From NCBI GenBank assembly GCA_037157565.1, contig JAZHRO010000014.1:105617501-105681500 (forward strand): a stretch of DNA of 64,000 bases, in the 5' to 3' direction. A model generated the notes under the pieces. It ran no database searches. It was given only the letters and a program-made list of their open reading frames with translations, and was not told where the DNA came from. A program made the translations under genes and the position numbers. Below are positions 21,424-32,440 of this stretch, in pieces (the first letter of the stretch is position 1; each line of letters begins with the position of its first letter). This DNA comes from Thalassia testudinum (lineage: Eukaryota > Streptophyta > Magnoliopsida > Alismatales > Hydrocharitaceae).

Positions 21424-22620
21424 TCAAGTATTCGGTGGGTCATGTAAATCAAGAGTATCAGAGGGTTGACTTGGAGAATTATTAAGATAGGGCTTTAAAC
21501 GTTGACCATTGATAGTTAATGAAATATTTATTTTGGGATCAAAAATATCAACAACTCCGTTTTCAAGATGATATAAGGACCGGTCCATTTGGATTTTAAC
21601 TTTCCTGGAAAAATTCATAATCGCACATCAAAAAGCCATACGCATTGATTTGGTTCAAAATAATTCCAAACTATTTATTTATCATGAAAGAGTTTAGTTT
21701 AGTCTTTGTAAATACTCATGTTTTCGTTAGCAAAATTACAAATTTCTTCCAGTTCAGTTAATTGTAGTTTATGGTGTCTACCGACTTTAGTTAAGTCTAA
21801 ATTGAATTGTTTAATCACCCAAAAAGCCCTATGTTTAAGTTCCACTAAGAGATGGCATGCTTTGTCGTAAGTAAAGCGAAAAGGTGATCTGCCAATCGGA
21901 GTTTTAAAAGCAGTTCGATAAGCCTATAAAGCATCGTCTAGCTTGTTGGACCACTCTTTCCAATTGGGATGAACCATTTTTGAAGAATATTTTTAATTTC
22001 TCAGTTTGAAGCTTCAGCCTGGCCATTAGTTTGGGGGTGATAAGGAGTATAGATTTTATGATTAACCCCGTATTTAGATAAGAGCTAATGGAAATGAGAG
22101 TAGGTGAAGTGAGATCCTCTGTCATTGATTATGGCCTTTGGTACTCCAAATCTTGAGAAAATATTTTTCTTGATAAAGTCAATCGCAACCCGATGATCAT
22201 TATTGCAGGTGGGTACTGCTTCAATCCATTTTGATATGTAGTCGACAATGACTAAAATGTATAAGTACCCACAAGAGTTGATGAACGGTCCCATGAAGTC
22301 GATAACCCAAACATCAAAAATTTCAACTTCTAAAATTGAATTAAGGGGCATCATATCTTTTCAAGTCATGTTGCCATTGCTCTGACAATGTACATAGGAC
22401 TGAATAAAGTTTTGAGCATCTTTGTGTATGTTAGGCTAAAAGAGCTCAGAACTTGGAATTTTGGCTGTAGTTTTCTTGCTCGAAAAGTTTCCCCCATAGG
22501 CCATCGCATGACAGTGTGTTAGAATATTATGGAATTTTGAGATAGGAATACACCATCGGATGACCTAGTCAGTGCAAATGCGAAATAGATCAGGCTCCTC
22601 CCAAAAGTAATATTTAATAT
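21424..22620 (-). pseudogene. pol: Ath-4 integrase remnant
   Basis: The catalytic core reads (minus) [11 protein letters not shown], then [18 protein letters not shown], then [15 protein letters not shown], at about 22085-22354. The first two Asp positions are kept. Upstream the zinc-finger region is damaged: one expected Cys pair reads SYVHCQ, and there is a stop before KDMMPLN. The C-terminal part (21424-21618) shows NGVVDIFDPK and VNGQRLKPYL-like text, the usual end of Athila pol. Stops and frameshifts lie between (about 21630-22085). It is inactive. Confidence 0.85.
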
Positions 22621-23250
22621 CGGTGAAGAATATATCCCTTTTGGATTTGGGCTAGTCAGAAGGGATTCATTTAGTCACCAAGTAATTTGCTATAGCAGCA
22701 AACCTAGGGAGGGTATTAGTAGCCAGGAGGGTTTCGTTTGGAAAGATATCAAGTGGGGTAAGCATGTCATTCGTCATGAGACGAGAGAAATGATCAGCCA
22801 CTAGATTTTTTGAACCCACCTTATCCTTAATTTCCATGTCAAATTCTTGGAGCAGAAGGATCCATCGAATAAGGAGAGGCTTCGCATCTTTCTTGTTCAG
22901 TAGATATTTCAATGTTAAGTGGTTCGTGTAAACTATGACATGCAATCCCAAAAGATATGATCGAATTTTTTCTAAGGCAAACACAATGGCAAGAAGTTCT
23001 TTCTTAGTAACAGTGTAATTCCGTTGTGTATCATCTAGAGTTTTCTTACATAATAGATTGCAATGGGCTTCTTGCCAATGTGTTGCCTTAGAACAGCCCT
23101 GATAGCAAAATTTGAGGCATCAATCACTAATTCAAAGGGATGATTCCAATCAAGTCACTATAATATAGGTGCCTCAGTGTCTTCTTTCTTCAAATTTTCA
23201 AAGCTCTCCAAGCATTGGCCATTAAAGTCAAAAGGTTGATCTTTGGTGAG
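22621..23250 (-). pseudogene. pol: Ath-4 RNase H domain remnant
   Basis: Open over 22667-22984: [61 protein letters not shown]. Athila normally has YTDH where this copy has YTNH, so a conserved Asp is Asn. Upstream, the segment with the catalytic DAS is readable in plus-strand complement near 23110-23140 but is broken by stops. It lies between RT and integrase as expected for Ty3/gypsy. Confidence 0.82.
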
Positions 23251-24320
23251 AAGTTAACTTAAGGGTTTGGAAATTTTGGAGAAATCCTTAATGAATTTGC
23301 AGTAGAATCCCACATGCCCTAAAAATGATCGCATCTGTTTAATAGAATTGGGTGGAGGAAGTCTAGAAATGGTATCGATTTTTGCTCTATCTACCGCAAT
23401 TCCATCTTTAGAAATAACTTGCCCAGGAGGATAACTTCTTGGACCATGAAGTGTCTTTTCTCCCAATTAAGGACTAAGTTGACTTCTATACATTTTTGGG
23501 GAGTCCTATCATGATTCTTAAGAGATAAATCAAAAGAATCTCCAAAAATAGAGAAGTCATCCATAAAAATCTCAAGACATTCACCTACCAGGTTAGAAAA
23601 TATTGCAAGCATACACCTTTGAAAATTCACAGGTGCATTGCAAAGACCGAAGGGCATTCTTCAAAAAGCAAAAGTTCCGAAGGGGCAGGTGAATGTAGTA
23701 TTTTCTTGGTCTTCAGGGTGGACTGCAAGTTGATTATAGTCAGGGTATTCGCCAAGGAAATAATAAAGCTCCCATCTGACTAAGCGCTCCAAGATTTGAT
23801 TGATAAATGGGGGCGAAAAATGGTCTCTCTTGGTGGCGGTGTTTAGTTTTCTATAATCAATACACACTTACCAAGCAGAAGTAGTCCTAGTGGCAATATT
23901 TTCCCCTTTCTCATTTGTGATGACGGTTAGTCCTACTTTTTTAGGAACAACTTGAGTAGGACTAACTCAGTTGCTATCAGAGATGGGGTAGATAATGCTA
24001 GTGTCCAACCACTTGATGATCTCCTTTTTTACCACCTCCTGCATGTTAGGATTCAATCTCCTTTAAGGCTGGTGGGAGGGGCGAGAGTCATCCGCAAGAT
24101 AATGCAATGAGTGTAATAGGATGGATTAATACCCTTTAGATCAGTTAAAGTCCAACCAATAGCTTTATGGCTTTTGCTCAAAACTTGGAGAAGTTTTTCC
24201 TCTTGTTCCCTAGTAAGATTGGAATTGATAATCAGGGGCATAGTGTTTTTGGTCCTAGGAAAACATACTTCAGAGAGTCGAGCAAAGGTTTTAACTCCAA
24301 TTGCGGGCCCAACTCAGAAA
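23251..24320 (-). pseudogene. pol: Ath-4 reverse transcriptase remnant and upstream linker
   Basis: The minus frames give GWTLTDLKGINPSYYTH (about 24110-24160), CIDYRKLNTATKRDHF, FTCPFGTFAF, RMPFGLCNAPVNFQRCM and the catalytic-loop motif FMDDFSIFGDSF (about 23530-23570), then LPPPNSIKQMRSFLGHVGFYCKFIKDFSKISKPL. All are hallmarks of Athila RT. Stops and at least three frame changes (near 23460, 23660 and 23870) break the frame, and FLDGYS reads FLGEYPDY. The catalytic Asp pair is intact. Confidence 0.88.
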
Positions 24321-25017
24321 TAGATTCAGAATTTAAGTCCAACGAGGGAGAGAGAGAGACGAAGAGTTAAGGGAAGAGTCAATTTGGAAGGTGAAGCTAG
24401 GGTGGGAAAGTGAGGTGATTCAGGAACGGATTCAACTGCAAAGCAAGAGCCCATGCGTGAAATTTTCATGGTTTCTTCCACTAGATTATCTATTTTGGAA
24501 TTCGAATCATCAAAGTAATTAGGTTCTTTGAATCTCTTCAAGCTTAAAAAATATCCAAAGTAATTGATTTGCCACCTCAAGTGCTTTTCATCTTTCTAGA
24601 ATCACAATCAATTTTTGCCTTTGTAGTGGCTAAAAAGGGTCTTCCAAGAATAATCAATCATTTTTTAAAGCTTCTAGTACCTCGATATCTAGGGCTAGAA
24701 AGTCCACGACAAATAGATAATTCTGGACTCGGACAATGATATCCTCAACAATACCCTTTGGTTTGATTGTAGATTGGTAAGCTAATTGGCAATGTAACCT
24801 TAACGAGTTTTAATTCACCAATCTTAAATTCCTTAAAGACAACTGTGGGGATAAGATTTATGGAGGCACCAAGATTCAGAAGGGTGCGATCAAAAGAGGT
24901 GTCATTAATGACAACCTGAATTAGAGGAGCACCTGGATCTTTCTTTTTTAGATGCAGTTTGCTTTGCATAATTGAGCTAATTAGCTCTGAGAGGATCATC
25001 TTTCCTAAGTTTCTTGA
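24321..25017 (-). pseudogene. pol: Ath-4 aspartic protease remnant
   Basis: Minus-strand text at 24745-24999 is Athila-type retropepsin, which cleaves the Gag-Pol polyprotein. The active site, normally LLDLGAS, reads LLNLGASINLIP, so the catalytic Asp is Asn, consistent with a GAT-to-AAT transition. Downstream, sequence for the flap and second half (about 24600-24740) is broken by stops. The linker to RT continues to about 24320. Confidence 0.75.
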
Positions 25018-26800
25018 CTACCTTTTGGGAGTTAGTAAATCTTTTAAAAACTTAGCATAGGCGAGGATGTATTTAATTGCATCTAAGAGAGGGATGTTTA
25101 TTTCTACTTGACCAAAAAGTTCCATCAATTCTTTATCAAAGGGCTCGAATTTCCTTTTCTTTTTGTTGGTGGAATGAAATGCTTGTGGAAAAGGTATTGG
25201 ACTTTGCTCTTCTATAGTTGAAGGTTCTTGAATAGGAGTGGAGGGAGAGTTAACTTGCTTTTCTTTGGAGTGGGTTTCTTGTGTGGAAGTAAAAGGCCCA
25301 GGATCTTGAGTTGTCTTCCTGCTCCTCAAAGTGACTACATTGGTACTATGAGTATTCCTAGGAGGAGGTTGGGAGGCCTAATTTTTATGGAAACCCGAAG
25401 GATGCTGAGGGGCTTGGTGGATGGTATGATTGGAATTCCAACCCTGATATTGGTTCCTTTGGTTGTTGGGGTTTGGCATGGGTTGAGAGGGTAAATTATC
25501 TGTAGGTCTTTGGTCAGGAGTGACCCCTATTTTATTTGAAAGGTAGTAACCATACAGGTCACTTTAGACATATGATTTTGCATGCCTTGTAGGGTTTTCC
25601 TAACCATGGTATTGATATCATCTTGGGATGGGTCACGTTGATATTGATTTTTCCCATAAACTCCATTTTGATATTGTCTTTGGAAAGGAACAAGATTGGG
25701 GGCCTTCTAGGTGGGATTCGGGTTATTCCTCCAATTTTGGTTGGGAGAATTTCTAAAATGCTCCTAAAGGGTTGAGATATTCTCAATAGGGCTAAAGGAA
25801 TTTTGATTCAAAAAATTATATGTCCCAGTTAGATCCTGTGTAACCTTAGGAAAATAATTTTGCTTAGCTAGAGCAGCACCAATGCTGTGCAAGTTCTCTC
25901 TCTTGAGGTTGTTAGATGGGGTTAGATGTGGAGCTTGTTTTTGAGTGAATCTTTCTTCCAATTTATTCTGGTGAATTTGCATCTGATCTAGTCTTTGGGC
26001 TATCATTTCAATGTCATCTTGGGTGACTGGAATGGATGCAGATTTGGAGTCAATTCATTTACTCTGAGTCTTGGGTTTGTATTTCTATTGAAAGTGTCCA
26101 TTAAAGCCAAATTAAATGAGTTTTCACTCATTTCTTCAAATAGTTGGTAGTCACATTTAGCATCCTTGTTTGAAAGGTTGCCACCACATGAGGCATCCAC
26201 AAATCATTTCAATTGATCTTCTAATCCATGTTAGAAGATCTACACTAACTGTCATAGTGGAATCTCATGGTGTGGACAACTTTGGAGTAATTCTTGAAAC
26301 CTCTCCCGAGACTCACGGAGAGATTCACCATGTTTTTGCTGAAAGGTTGTAATTGATCTTCTCAATGCATTAGTACGACCAATTGGAAAAAATTTCTTTA
26401 AGAAGGCACTCTTGAGTTGCTGCCAAGTAGTTATGGGTTGGCCAATTATCCTAAACCAGTGAGCGGCCTTGTCTTTGAGGCTAAGAGGAAAGAGTCTCAT
26501 AAGCCATAAGTCTTCCCGCACATTGCGAGAACGAGTGGTTTGAGCGAGGATAGTTACTTCCTCCAAATGACTAAAAGGATCTTCTCTTGGAAGGCCATGG
26601 AAGTGCTTAATTAGGTTCAGGATAGCAGGCTTGATCTCAAAATACCCTTCAGAAATAACTACCCTAGGTTTCTCCTCATAATTGGAAGGATCATAAAATT
26701 CCTTAAGAGGAATGATAGGCTCCTCGGGTAGTACATTCCCCCTTTGGCTGGCTAGGTTCATGACTGTTCTAGTCAATTGTTGTTGATTGTCTTGTAGTCA
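25018..26800 (-). pseudogene. gag: Ath-4 gag remnant
   Basis: The main capsid-like part is open over 26252-26776: LKEFYDPSNYEEKP, IKPAILNLIKHFHGLPREDPFSHLEE, MRLFPLSLKDKAAHWFR, SAFLKKFFPIGRTNALRRSITTFQQ. These match the Athila Gag pattern. After a stop it continues with FEEMSENSFNLALMDTFNRN. The C-terminal region (25018-25560) carries VTLRSRK and EINIPLLDAIKYILAYAKFLKDLL, the usual Gag-to-protease junction in Athila. No CCHC knuckle is evident, as is common for Athila. Several stops and frame shifts are present. Confidence 0.87.
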
Positions 26801-28290
26801 AGCTAGTTGCTTAACCATCATTACTAAGGGATTAGACAAGGGATTTTGATTTTGATCATTTGGCAGATTAGGATTTTGAGGTAGCTCTAGATTAAGGAGG
26901 TTAGGAATGGACGTCAGGTTAAGGGTTAGGGTGATGGGGGAGGTTAGGGTTGTGATGTGAATTACTGGTGGAAGCAACATTGGTCCTATTTTCTATGTTT
27001 TTCATTTTTTTGTTATATAAAGAGTAAGTTGTAGAATGAGAAGTCAAATACTTTGGGCGGGGAGCGACATCAATTGGTCCCTCCAAGTGCATATTCTGAG
27101 ACCGTCGTCGGTGCTTACACTTATGAAGAATGGGAGTGGGAGAGAAGGGGAGAGATGAGAGAAAGAGTGTGTAATCAAGCAAACAAAATCTAAGCCTAAC
27201 TTAAAGTTGACTCCTTAGAAATCTAAGCCTTGGAAACCTGAAAATCAAGAAATCAATAGTTAATCCCAATTCCCAAAATTTACCTGGTTAGATTAAAAGA
27301 GGTGGCTTGGGCCCAAGCATGTCCCAGGAAAATCACCAGGGGCTTATATAAATCCGTACCTGCCATTTGACTTTCCTCCTAATTTTAACCAAATTTGATT
27401 AAGGGAATTAGGATCAATTAGAGAAAACTTAAAACATGAATACCAACCCTAAATTGAATGAAGTCCTTAAGGGTCAAGTGACTACAAATTTTAGTTAGGC
27501 TTAGGAAACTTGAAGTGCACAGATAATGAAGGGCATTAAAGGGGTAGTGCCTGATTATTTCTTTTTATACTGTGTGCGAATTCAGTGGGAATGTGTCACC
27601 CAAGCCAAAAGAATAAGTTTTCAAACAAGGATTAAATTGAATGATTTTAGGATTTGATATAGATTATGCAGATTTTTTTTGGATTCTCCCTTTTTATGTT
27701 TTCAAACAATTTTGAAATGCTTCACACAATAAGGCAATCAAGTTTTGGAGTTGGTGAAATCCAATTCCTTTAAGTTGATTGTATAACTAAAGAGAAAAAA
27801 TTAAACCCTAAAGTTGAAATTCTATGTAGGCAACTCCAAGAATGAATCCCTTTTTTATAAAATCATTTTATGTGTGGTCCAAACAAGACAAAAAAAAAGA
27901 CAACTAATGGAAAGGAAATCAAATAAGAATTCTAAAAATGATTTGTTTGAGATTTTTGAAACTTGTTTGATATTTTTTTAAAATTTTTTTCTACACTAGT
28001 GTCAGAATCTAGAAATGATATATTCGGAGAATTGATTTTGTAGAATCCCGCAACAATGGCTGAAATTTTTGAAAACTTTATATGTTGTAAAGAGTTTTTC
28101 AAGGTTTCCAACAATATAAAATTTGTCCAAATATGATGAGTATAAAAATTTAGAAAATTTGTAGACAGTAAGAAAATAGTAAGGAAATAGGGTTTGACCC
28201 CTCTGCAATCCAAAAATTTTTAAAATTTTTCTATTTGGCCAAATCTTTTGAAATTTGGCACTTAAGTTCCCTACTCAAGGGGGCTTCTTT
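26801..28290 (-). mobile_element. Ath-4 leader and Gag N-terminal extension
   Basis: A short open stretch (26919-27182, minus) with HLEGPIDVAPRPKY may be the decayed N-terminal end of Gag. From 27183 to 28290 I see only AT-rich noncoding leader sequence; the 200-280 base open frames near 27932-28213 are two overlapping readings of the same AT-rich text. The primer site expected beside the 5' LTR is not found, so the junction near 28290 is probably a deletion. Confidence 0.5.
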
Positions 28291-28746
28291 AGGTTAAGTG
28301 GCGTGGGTTTTTTGAGGGCTAGGATTAGGTCATTTGGTGGTAGTTGTGGGAAGGGTGATGGTCTTTTGGTGCCAAGTGAGGGGTTGTGGAGAGGGTAGGT
28401 TAGGGTTGGGTTAGGTAAAGTTGGCACCATGTATAGGTTCTAGAAGTTGCACCGAAAGGGATGGCTGGGATTGGATTTGGTGGTGAGTGGAGAGTGTAGA
28501 TGGAAGGCTATGTTGGAGCCAAATTGAAGGGGTGTAGGAAGGTGTTTTGGCACTAACGAGGTGGTGGTTGTGGGTGGTTATGTGATGAAAGGGTGCCTTG
28601 TTTTGAACTTACCCTTGAAGGATTGCCAAGGGTGGTGGTGGTTGGTGATTTTGGTGCCAAACGAAGGAGAAGGTGGTGTTTTTGGTGGAGTTGAGGGTTA
28701 GGTGGATGTCCATGTGAAGTGGAGAGGGGCTAGGGTTGGCTTATGA
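28291..28746 (-). repeat. Ath-4 5' LTR, fragment left of Ath-5
   Basis: It aligns with 18860-19310 of the 3' LTR, including AGTGGCGTGGGTTTT and TTGGTGCCAAGTGAGG. The part matching 17975-18860 is missing, so this LTR has lost its 3' end. It ends in GCTTA (28742-28746), the target duplicated by Ath-5. Confidence 0.85.
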
Positions 28747-30486
28747 TGTAAACATGTTTATATTACATAAAATGTCTATTTATGCATGTTCTTAGGCATA
28801 GAATTGCATTACATACTATAAATATCGCATAGCATGCATCATCTTACATTTAGATTAGTTTGAATAAAATGGAGGTTAATTGCCTCCTTTTATGTTCAAG
28901 GGCAGGGCGACTTTTTATTGGGGCCTCAGATCGAAGATCCAACCGTATGGATCTGATCTGGGTGACGATTGGAGTTCAACGACTCCAAGATCGCCCTAAT
29001 CAGACATCTATAGCATCATATAGAGACTGAGGAACCCTAGAAGACCAAGGGCCAAGATGGTGTTACTCAGCACTTCAGATGGCAAATCCGACTGCACGGA
29101 TGGATTCGGATCGACGATCGAAGCCTAACGGTGCGAAAATCGACTCAATTCGATACCCGTGGCACCATCTACATCATCTAGAAGATGGATGGCCAAGATG
29201 GTGCCATGTAGCGCCATCTCGACCGCCCAACCGGCTGCCCTCAACCTCTGAAGCTTCTAGCTCCCACTCCTCTCCGCTGTTGGATCAAGATCCAACGGCT
29301 GAGAGTGGATCCCAACCGGTGCCTTCAATCTCTGAAGCCCATTTGAAGACGCAGCCTCGACCGTTGGATCTCAATCCAACGGTCCAGATAGCACGCCACG
29401 AAGATGCATCGCCCGCCCATCCACGCGCGCAGCGTAGTGGATAAGGCACTCTGTCGCCTTAAGGTGCGAGTTCGAATCCACGAGGCGCTACAGTTGGGTG
29501 TGGGCGAGCGGGCCCATTCGATCGCGCAATGGGGATCAGATGGCTATGTGCGCTCAATCAAGTCCACGCGCCATTGCGAGCCCCAACATGACGCGGGATC
29601 GCAAACGCTAGGCGCATGTTGAGGCATTGCGGTTAGCGAATCTTAAGCCGCCCAATCTTACGATCGAATGGCCGAAGATTGATGAACGTGGGCGGTGCGG
29701 GTGAGGAGCAAACAAAAGGTGCGGTGCATGTCGCCCATGACCTAGGCTTTAGTGACGCTTAATTCCGCCACTAAAGGCCCCTCATTTAATATTTTGAAAT
29801 TGTAATGTCCATAATGCCCTCACTCCTTGTAACTATAAAAGGAAACCCCCTCTATACGAAATTGGCATCCCTTCCTTCTCTTCTCTCCCTCTCCAAAGCT
29901 CAAGAGAAGCTTGTCCTACGCCCGGGATGCTCCTTGAGAGATAAAGTCAAATTTTCACCCCCATTTCGGAAGCGGATCTCGCGACGACGATGACGTGCTA
30001 CCCTGTTATCGTTCCTCTTGCCTTGACCTACTTCTTCCCGCTCCATCCTTCATTTTCTAGGCATCGTTTCATCCGACTCGTCCTCCAAGCGATCGTCGAG
30101 GAGGATAACTTCTCTCTCCCATTCATCTTTTCAGCTTTCTAGAGTAGAATTTTCCTGCTTTTAAGTGTAATAGATTTCTCGCTTTCTAGTGTAATTTTTG
30201 ACTGGCTTAATTGTATAAACATTTTGAAATATTAAGTGCATGTTCTCTCTCTCATTTATTCTGATTGTTTATATTGCTTCATTGTAATTACATTGCTTCT
30301 CTTTTCAACTAAAACCCTAAAAATATATAATTGCGAATATAGATCGACGTTGCCTCCCTGAGTTCAACCTGGGATTTCTATTCCGGTATAAAGTTTATTT
30401 ATTGAACAAGAGTTCTTCGCTTTCAAACTACAACGACAGGTTTTTCAAAACCAAATATGATAGCATAGTAACCCGTAGCTTCAACA
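28747..30486 (+). repeat. Ath-5 LTR, first copy
   Basis: A 1740-bp LTR. Notable parts are two GATC dyads (29279-29296 and 29361-29382), a tRNA-like module (29424-29492), a promoter-like TATAAAAGGA near 29835, the CTCCCTGAG box near 30354 and the CA end at 30486. The open frames 29079-29444 and 29404-29622 are partly shared with the second LTR but contain no recognisable domain. Confidence 0.9.
29424..29492 (+). other. tRNA-like A/B-box module in Ath-5 LTR 1
   Basis: It contains TAGTGGATAAGG (29436-29447), close to a Pol III A box, and GAGTTCGAATCC (29469-29480), an almost ideal B box. CCTTAA falls where an anticodon loop would be. The spacing is slightly short for a full tRNA, and acceptor-stem pairing is poor. 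It resembles a truncated tRNA-Arg; this isotype is inference. It is not called as a functional tRNA gene. Confidence 0.7.
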
Positions 30487-31227
30487 GCTTAGCTAGTAGA
30501 TGAGTAGAGGAGGAGCTAGGGTTTAACTGAGAAGGAGTTGTCTGGAGCTTGAATATATCTGCATGGAGCTGAGCTGATGTTGAAGAAGATGTGCTTGAGA
30601 GCTAAGCTACTAGCTTAGCTACTAGTTCTTTGCTAGTTGTTAAGCTAACTAGGGTGAGCTAAGTTAAGTTGGACTCAACTAATCTGAAGCTGAGATGAGC
30701 TGGCTGGATCTGATCTGCTAGAAGACTCTCTAGGCAGCAAAGCTAGTTAGCATAGGTCTCGGAGCTAAGGTCAACTGAGTTGAGCTAGGTTGAGTCTTCG
30801 TGAGCTGGAATTGAACTGACCTCAGCTGGTTGAGGACTCTTCAGCTGACCAAGCTTAGCTAGTTGAGAAGTAGTAGCTAAGTTTCCATGAGCTGTGTGGA
30901 GTTGGAATGAGCTGGATCTAGCTGACTTGAGCTTGGTTGAGCTGGAATCTAGTTGGAATGAAGCTCCTATTTCCTTCTCCTTGGTTTATGCCCTTCACAT
31001 TACCAGGGTTTAGATTATTGGTAATGTATTCTCATCCCTGACAGTGAATGTATTAAAACATAAAATAAGAATAAAATAATGCAATGCATGTTTAAACTAT
31101 AAAATGCCTAAATGCAGCTCAATACCATAATGTAGTATGGAAATCCTAGGAACTTGATGTGATTTTAGGCTTAAGAGTGATGATAAACTAGTGTTTATCT
31201 ATTATCGCCCCTAAAAAACAAAATGCA
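30487..31227 (-). repeat. Duplicated flank: Ath-4 5' LTR segment, copy 1
   Basis: It starts with GCTTAGCTAG, the Ath-5 right-flank sequence, and aligns with 35601-36330, including the Ath-4 LTR end and about 18 bases beyond it (ATTATCGCCCCTAAAAAA here, ATTACCGCCCCTAAGAAA in the other copy). It then switches directly to Ath-5 integrase around AAAATGCAACAA. It is rich in AGCT. Confidence 0.85.
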
Positions 31228-32440
31228 ACAATGTGATAGACTTAAATCTGAGGCCAAATACTACTTTTGGGAGGACCCTGAACTGTACCGCATCAGCTCT
31301 GATCAGATTATTTGCCGATGTGTTCTGGAGAATGAATTCAACAGTATACTCAAGTTCTGCCATGCATCTGTGTGTGGTAGACATTTCTTCGAAAAAAAGA
31401 TGGCTGCAAAAATTTTGCAATCTAGTTTCTATTGGCTGTCTTTATTTAAGGATGCTCATGATTTCTCAAGGTCATGTTCTCAATGTCAGGCACTCGGGAG
31501 CATAACTAAGAGAGATATGATGCCCCTAAACCCAATTCTTCCTGCCGAAATCTTCGATGTTTGGGGCATCGATTTTATGGGACCCTTTCTCCCTTCATTT
31601 GGACATCAGTACATTCTTGTTGCTGTTGATTATGTGTCCAAATGGATTGAGGCGATTCCCACCCGAACCAATGACCACAAGGTGGTCATCGATTTTGTCA
31701 AGAAAAATATCTTCAGCAAGTTTAGGATTTCGAGGGCCATCATCAGTGACGGTGGCACTCATTTTACTAATGCCCAATTCTGGAATTTGTTGGCTAAATA
31801 CGGGGTTAATCACCAAATTTCCACACCTTACCATCCCCAGATGAATGGATAGGACGAGATCTCCAATTGAGAGAGCAAGAATATTCTGCAGAAAACGGTT
31901 AGGCCTGATCGCAAGGACTAGACTCAAAAGCTTAAGGATGCTTTTTGGGCCTACCGTACGGTGTATAAAACGCCCATCGACATGTCTCCATTTCGTCTGG
32001 TGTATGGAAAGGCGTGTCATCTACCCGTAGAGATTGAACATAGGGCATTCTAGGCAATCAAACAATGCAATTTGGATCTGACTTTAGTTGGGAAGACCAG
32101 GAAACTCCAACTATCTGAGTTGGAAGAGCTTAGAAATGATGCATATGAGAATGCCAAGATCTACAAGGCTCAGACCAAAGCTTTACATGATCAATTGATT
32201 TCCCGCAAGAGCTTTGAGCTAAACTAGAAGGTCTGGTTGTTCGATTCTCGACTTAAGCTCTTTCCCGGCAAACTTAGATCTAAATGGAACGACCCGTTCA
32301 TTATTGACCAGATTTTTCCAAATGGAGCCATTTAGATCTCTGACCCAAAGACGGGTAACACATTAAAGTCAACGATCAACGTCTGAAGCCTATTATTGAC
32401 TGTACTCTTCTAGAACCTGTCTCAGACACGGTTGCTCTAG
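31228..32440 (+). pseudogene. pol: Ath-5 integrase remnant
   Basis: It begins abruptly in QQCDRLKSEAKYYFWEDP, then a zinc-finger region (FCHASVCGRHFF..., CSQCQALGS), then the core VWGIDFMGPFLPSFG, VDYVSKWIEAIPTRTNDHKVV, IISDGGTHFTNAQFW and YHPQMNG, ending in a stop at 31850. The frame is open from 31223 to 31852 (209 codons), the longest Athila pol frame here, with both Asp residues present. After the stop, DEISN keeps the Glu. The C-terminal part (FRLVYGKACHLPVEIEHRAF..., [16 protein letters not shown]) is readable to about 32440 with more stops. RT and everything upstream are absent. Confidence 0.9.

Noticed and set aside
29424..29492. Functional tRNA-Arg gene
   Set aside because: Both promoter boxes are good, but acceptor and T-stem pairing is poor, and the sequence recurs inside LTRs, so I call it tRNA-like only.
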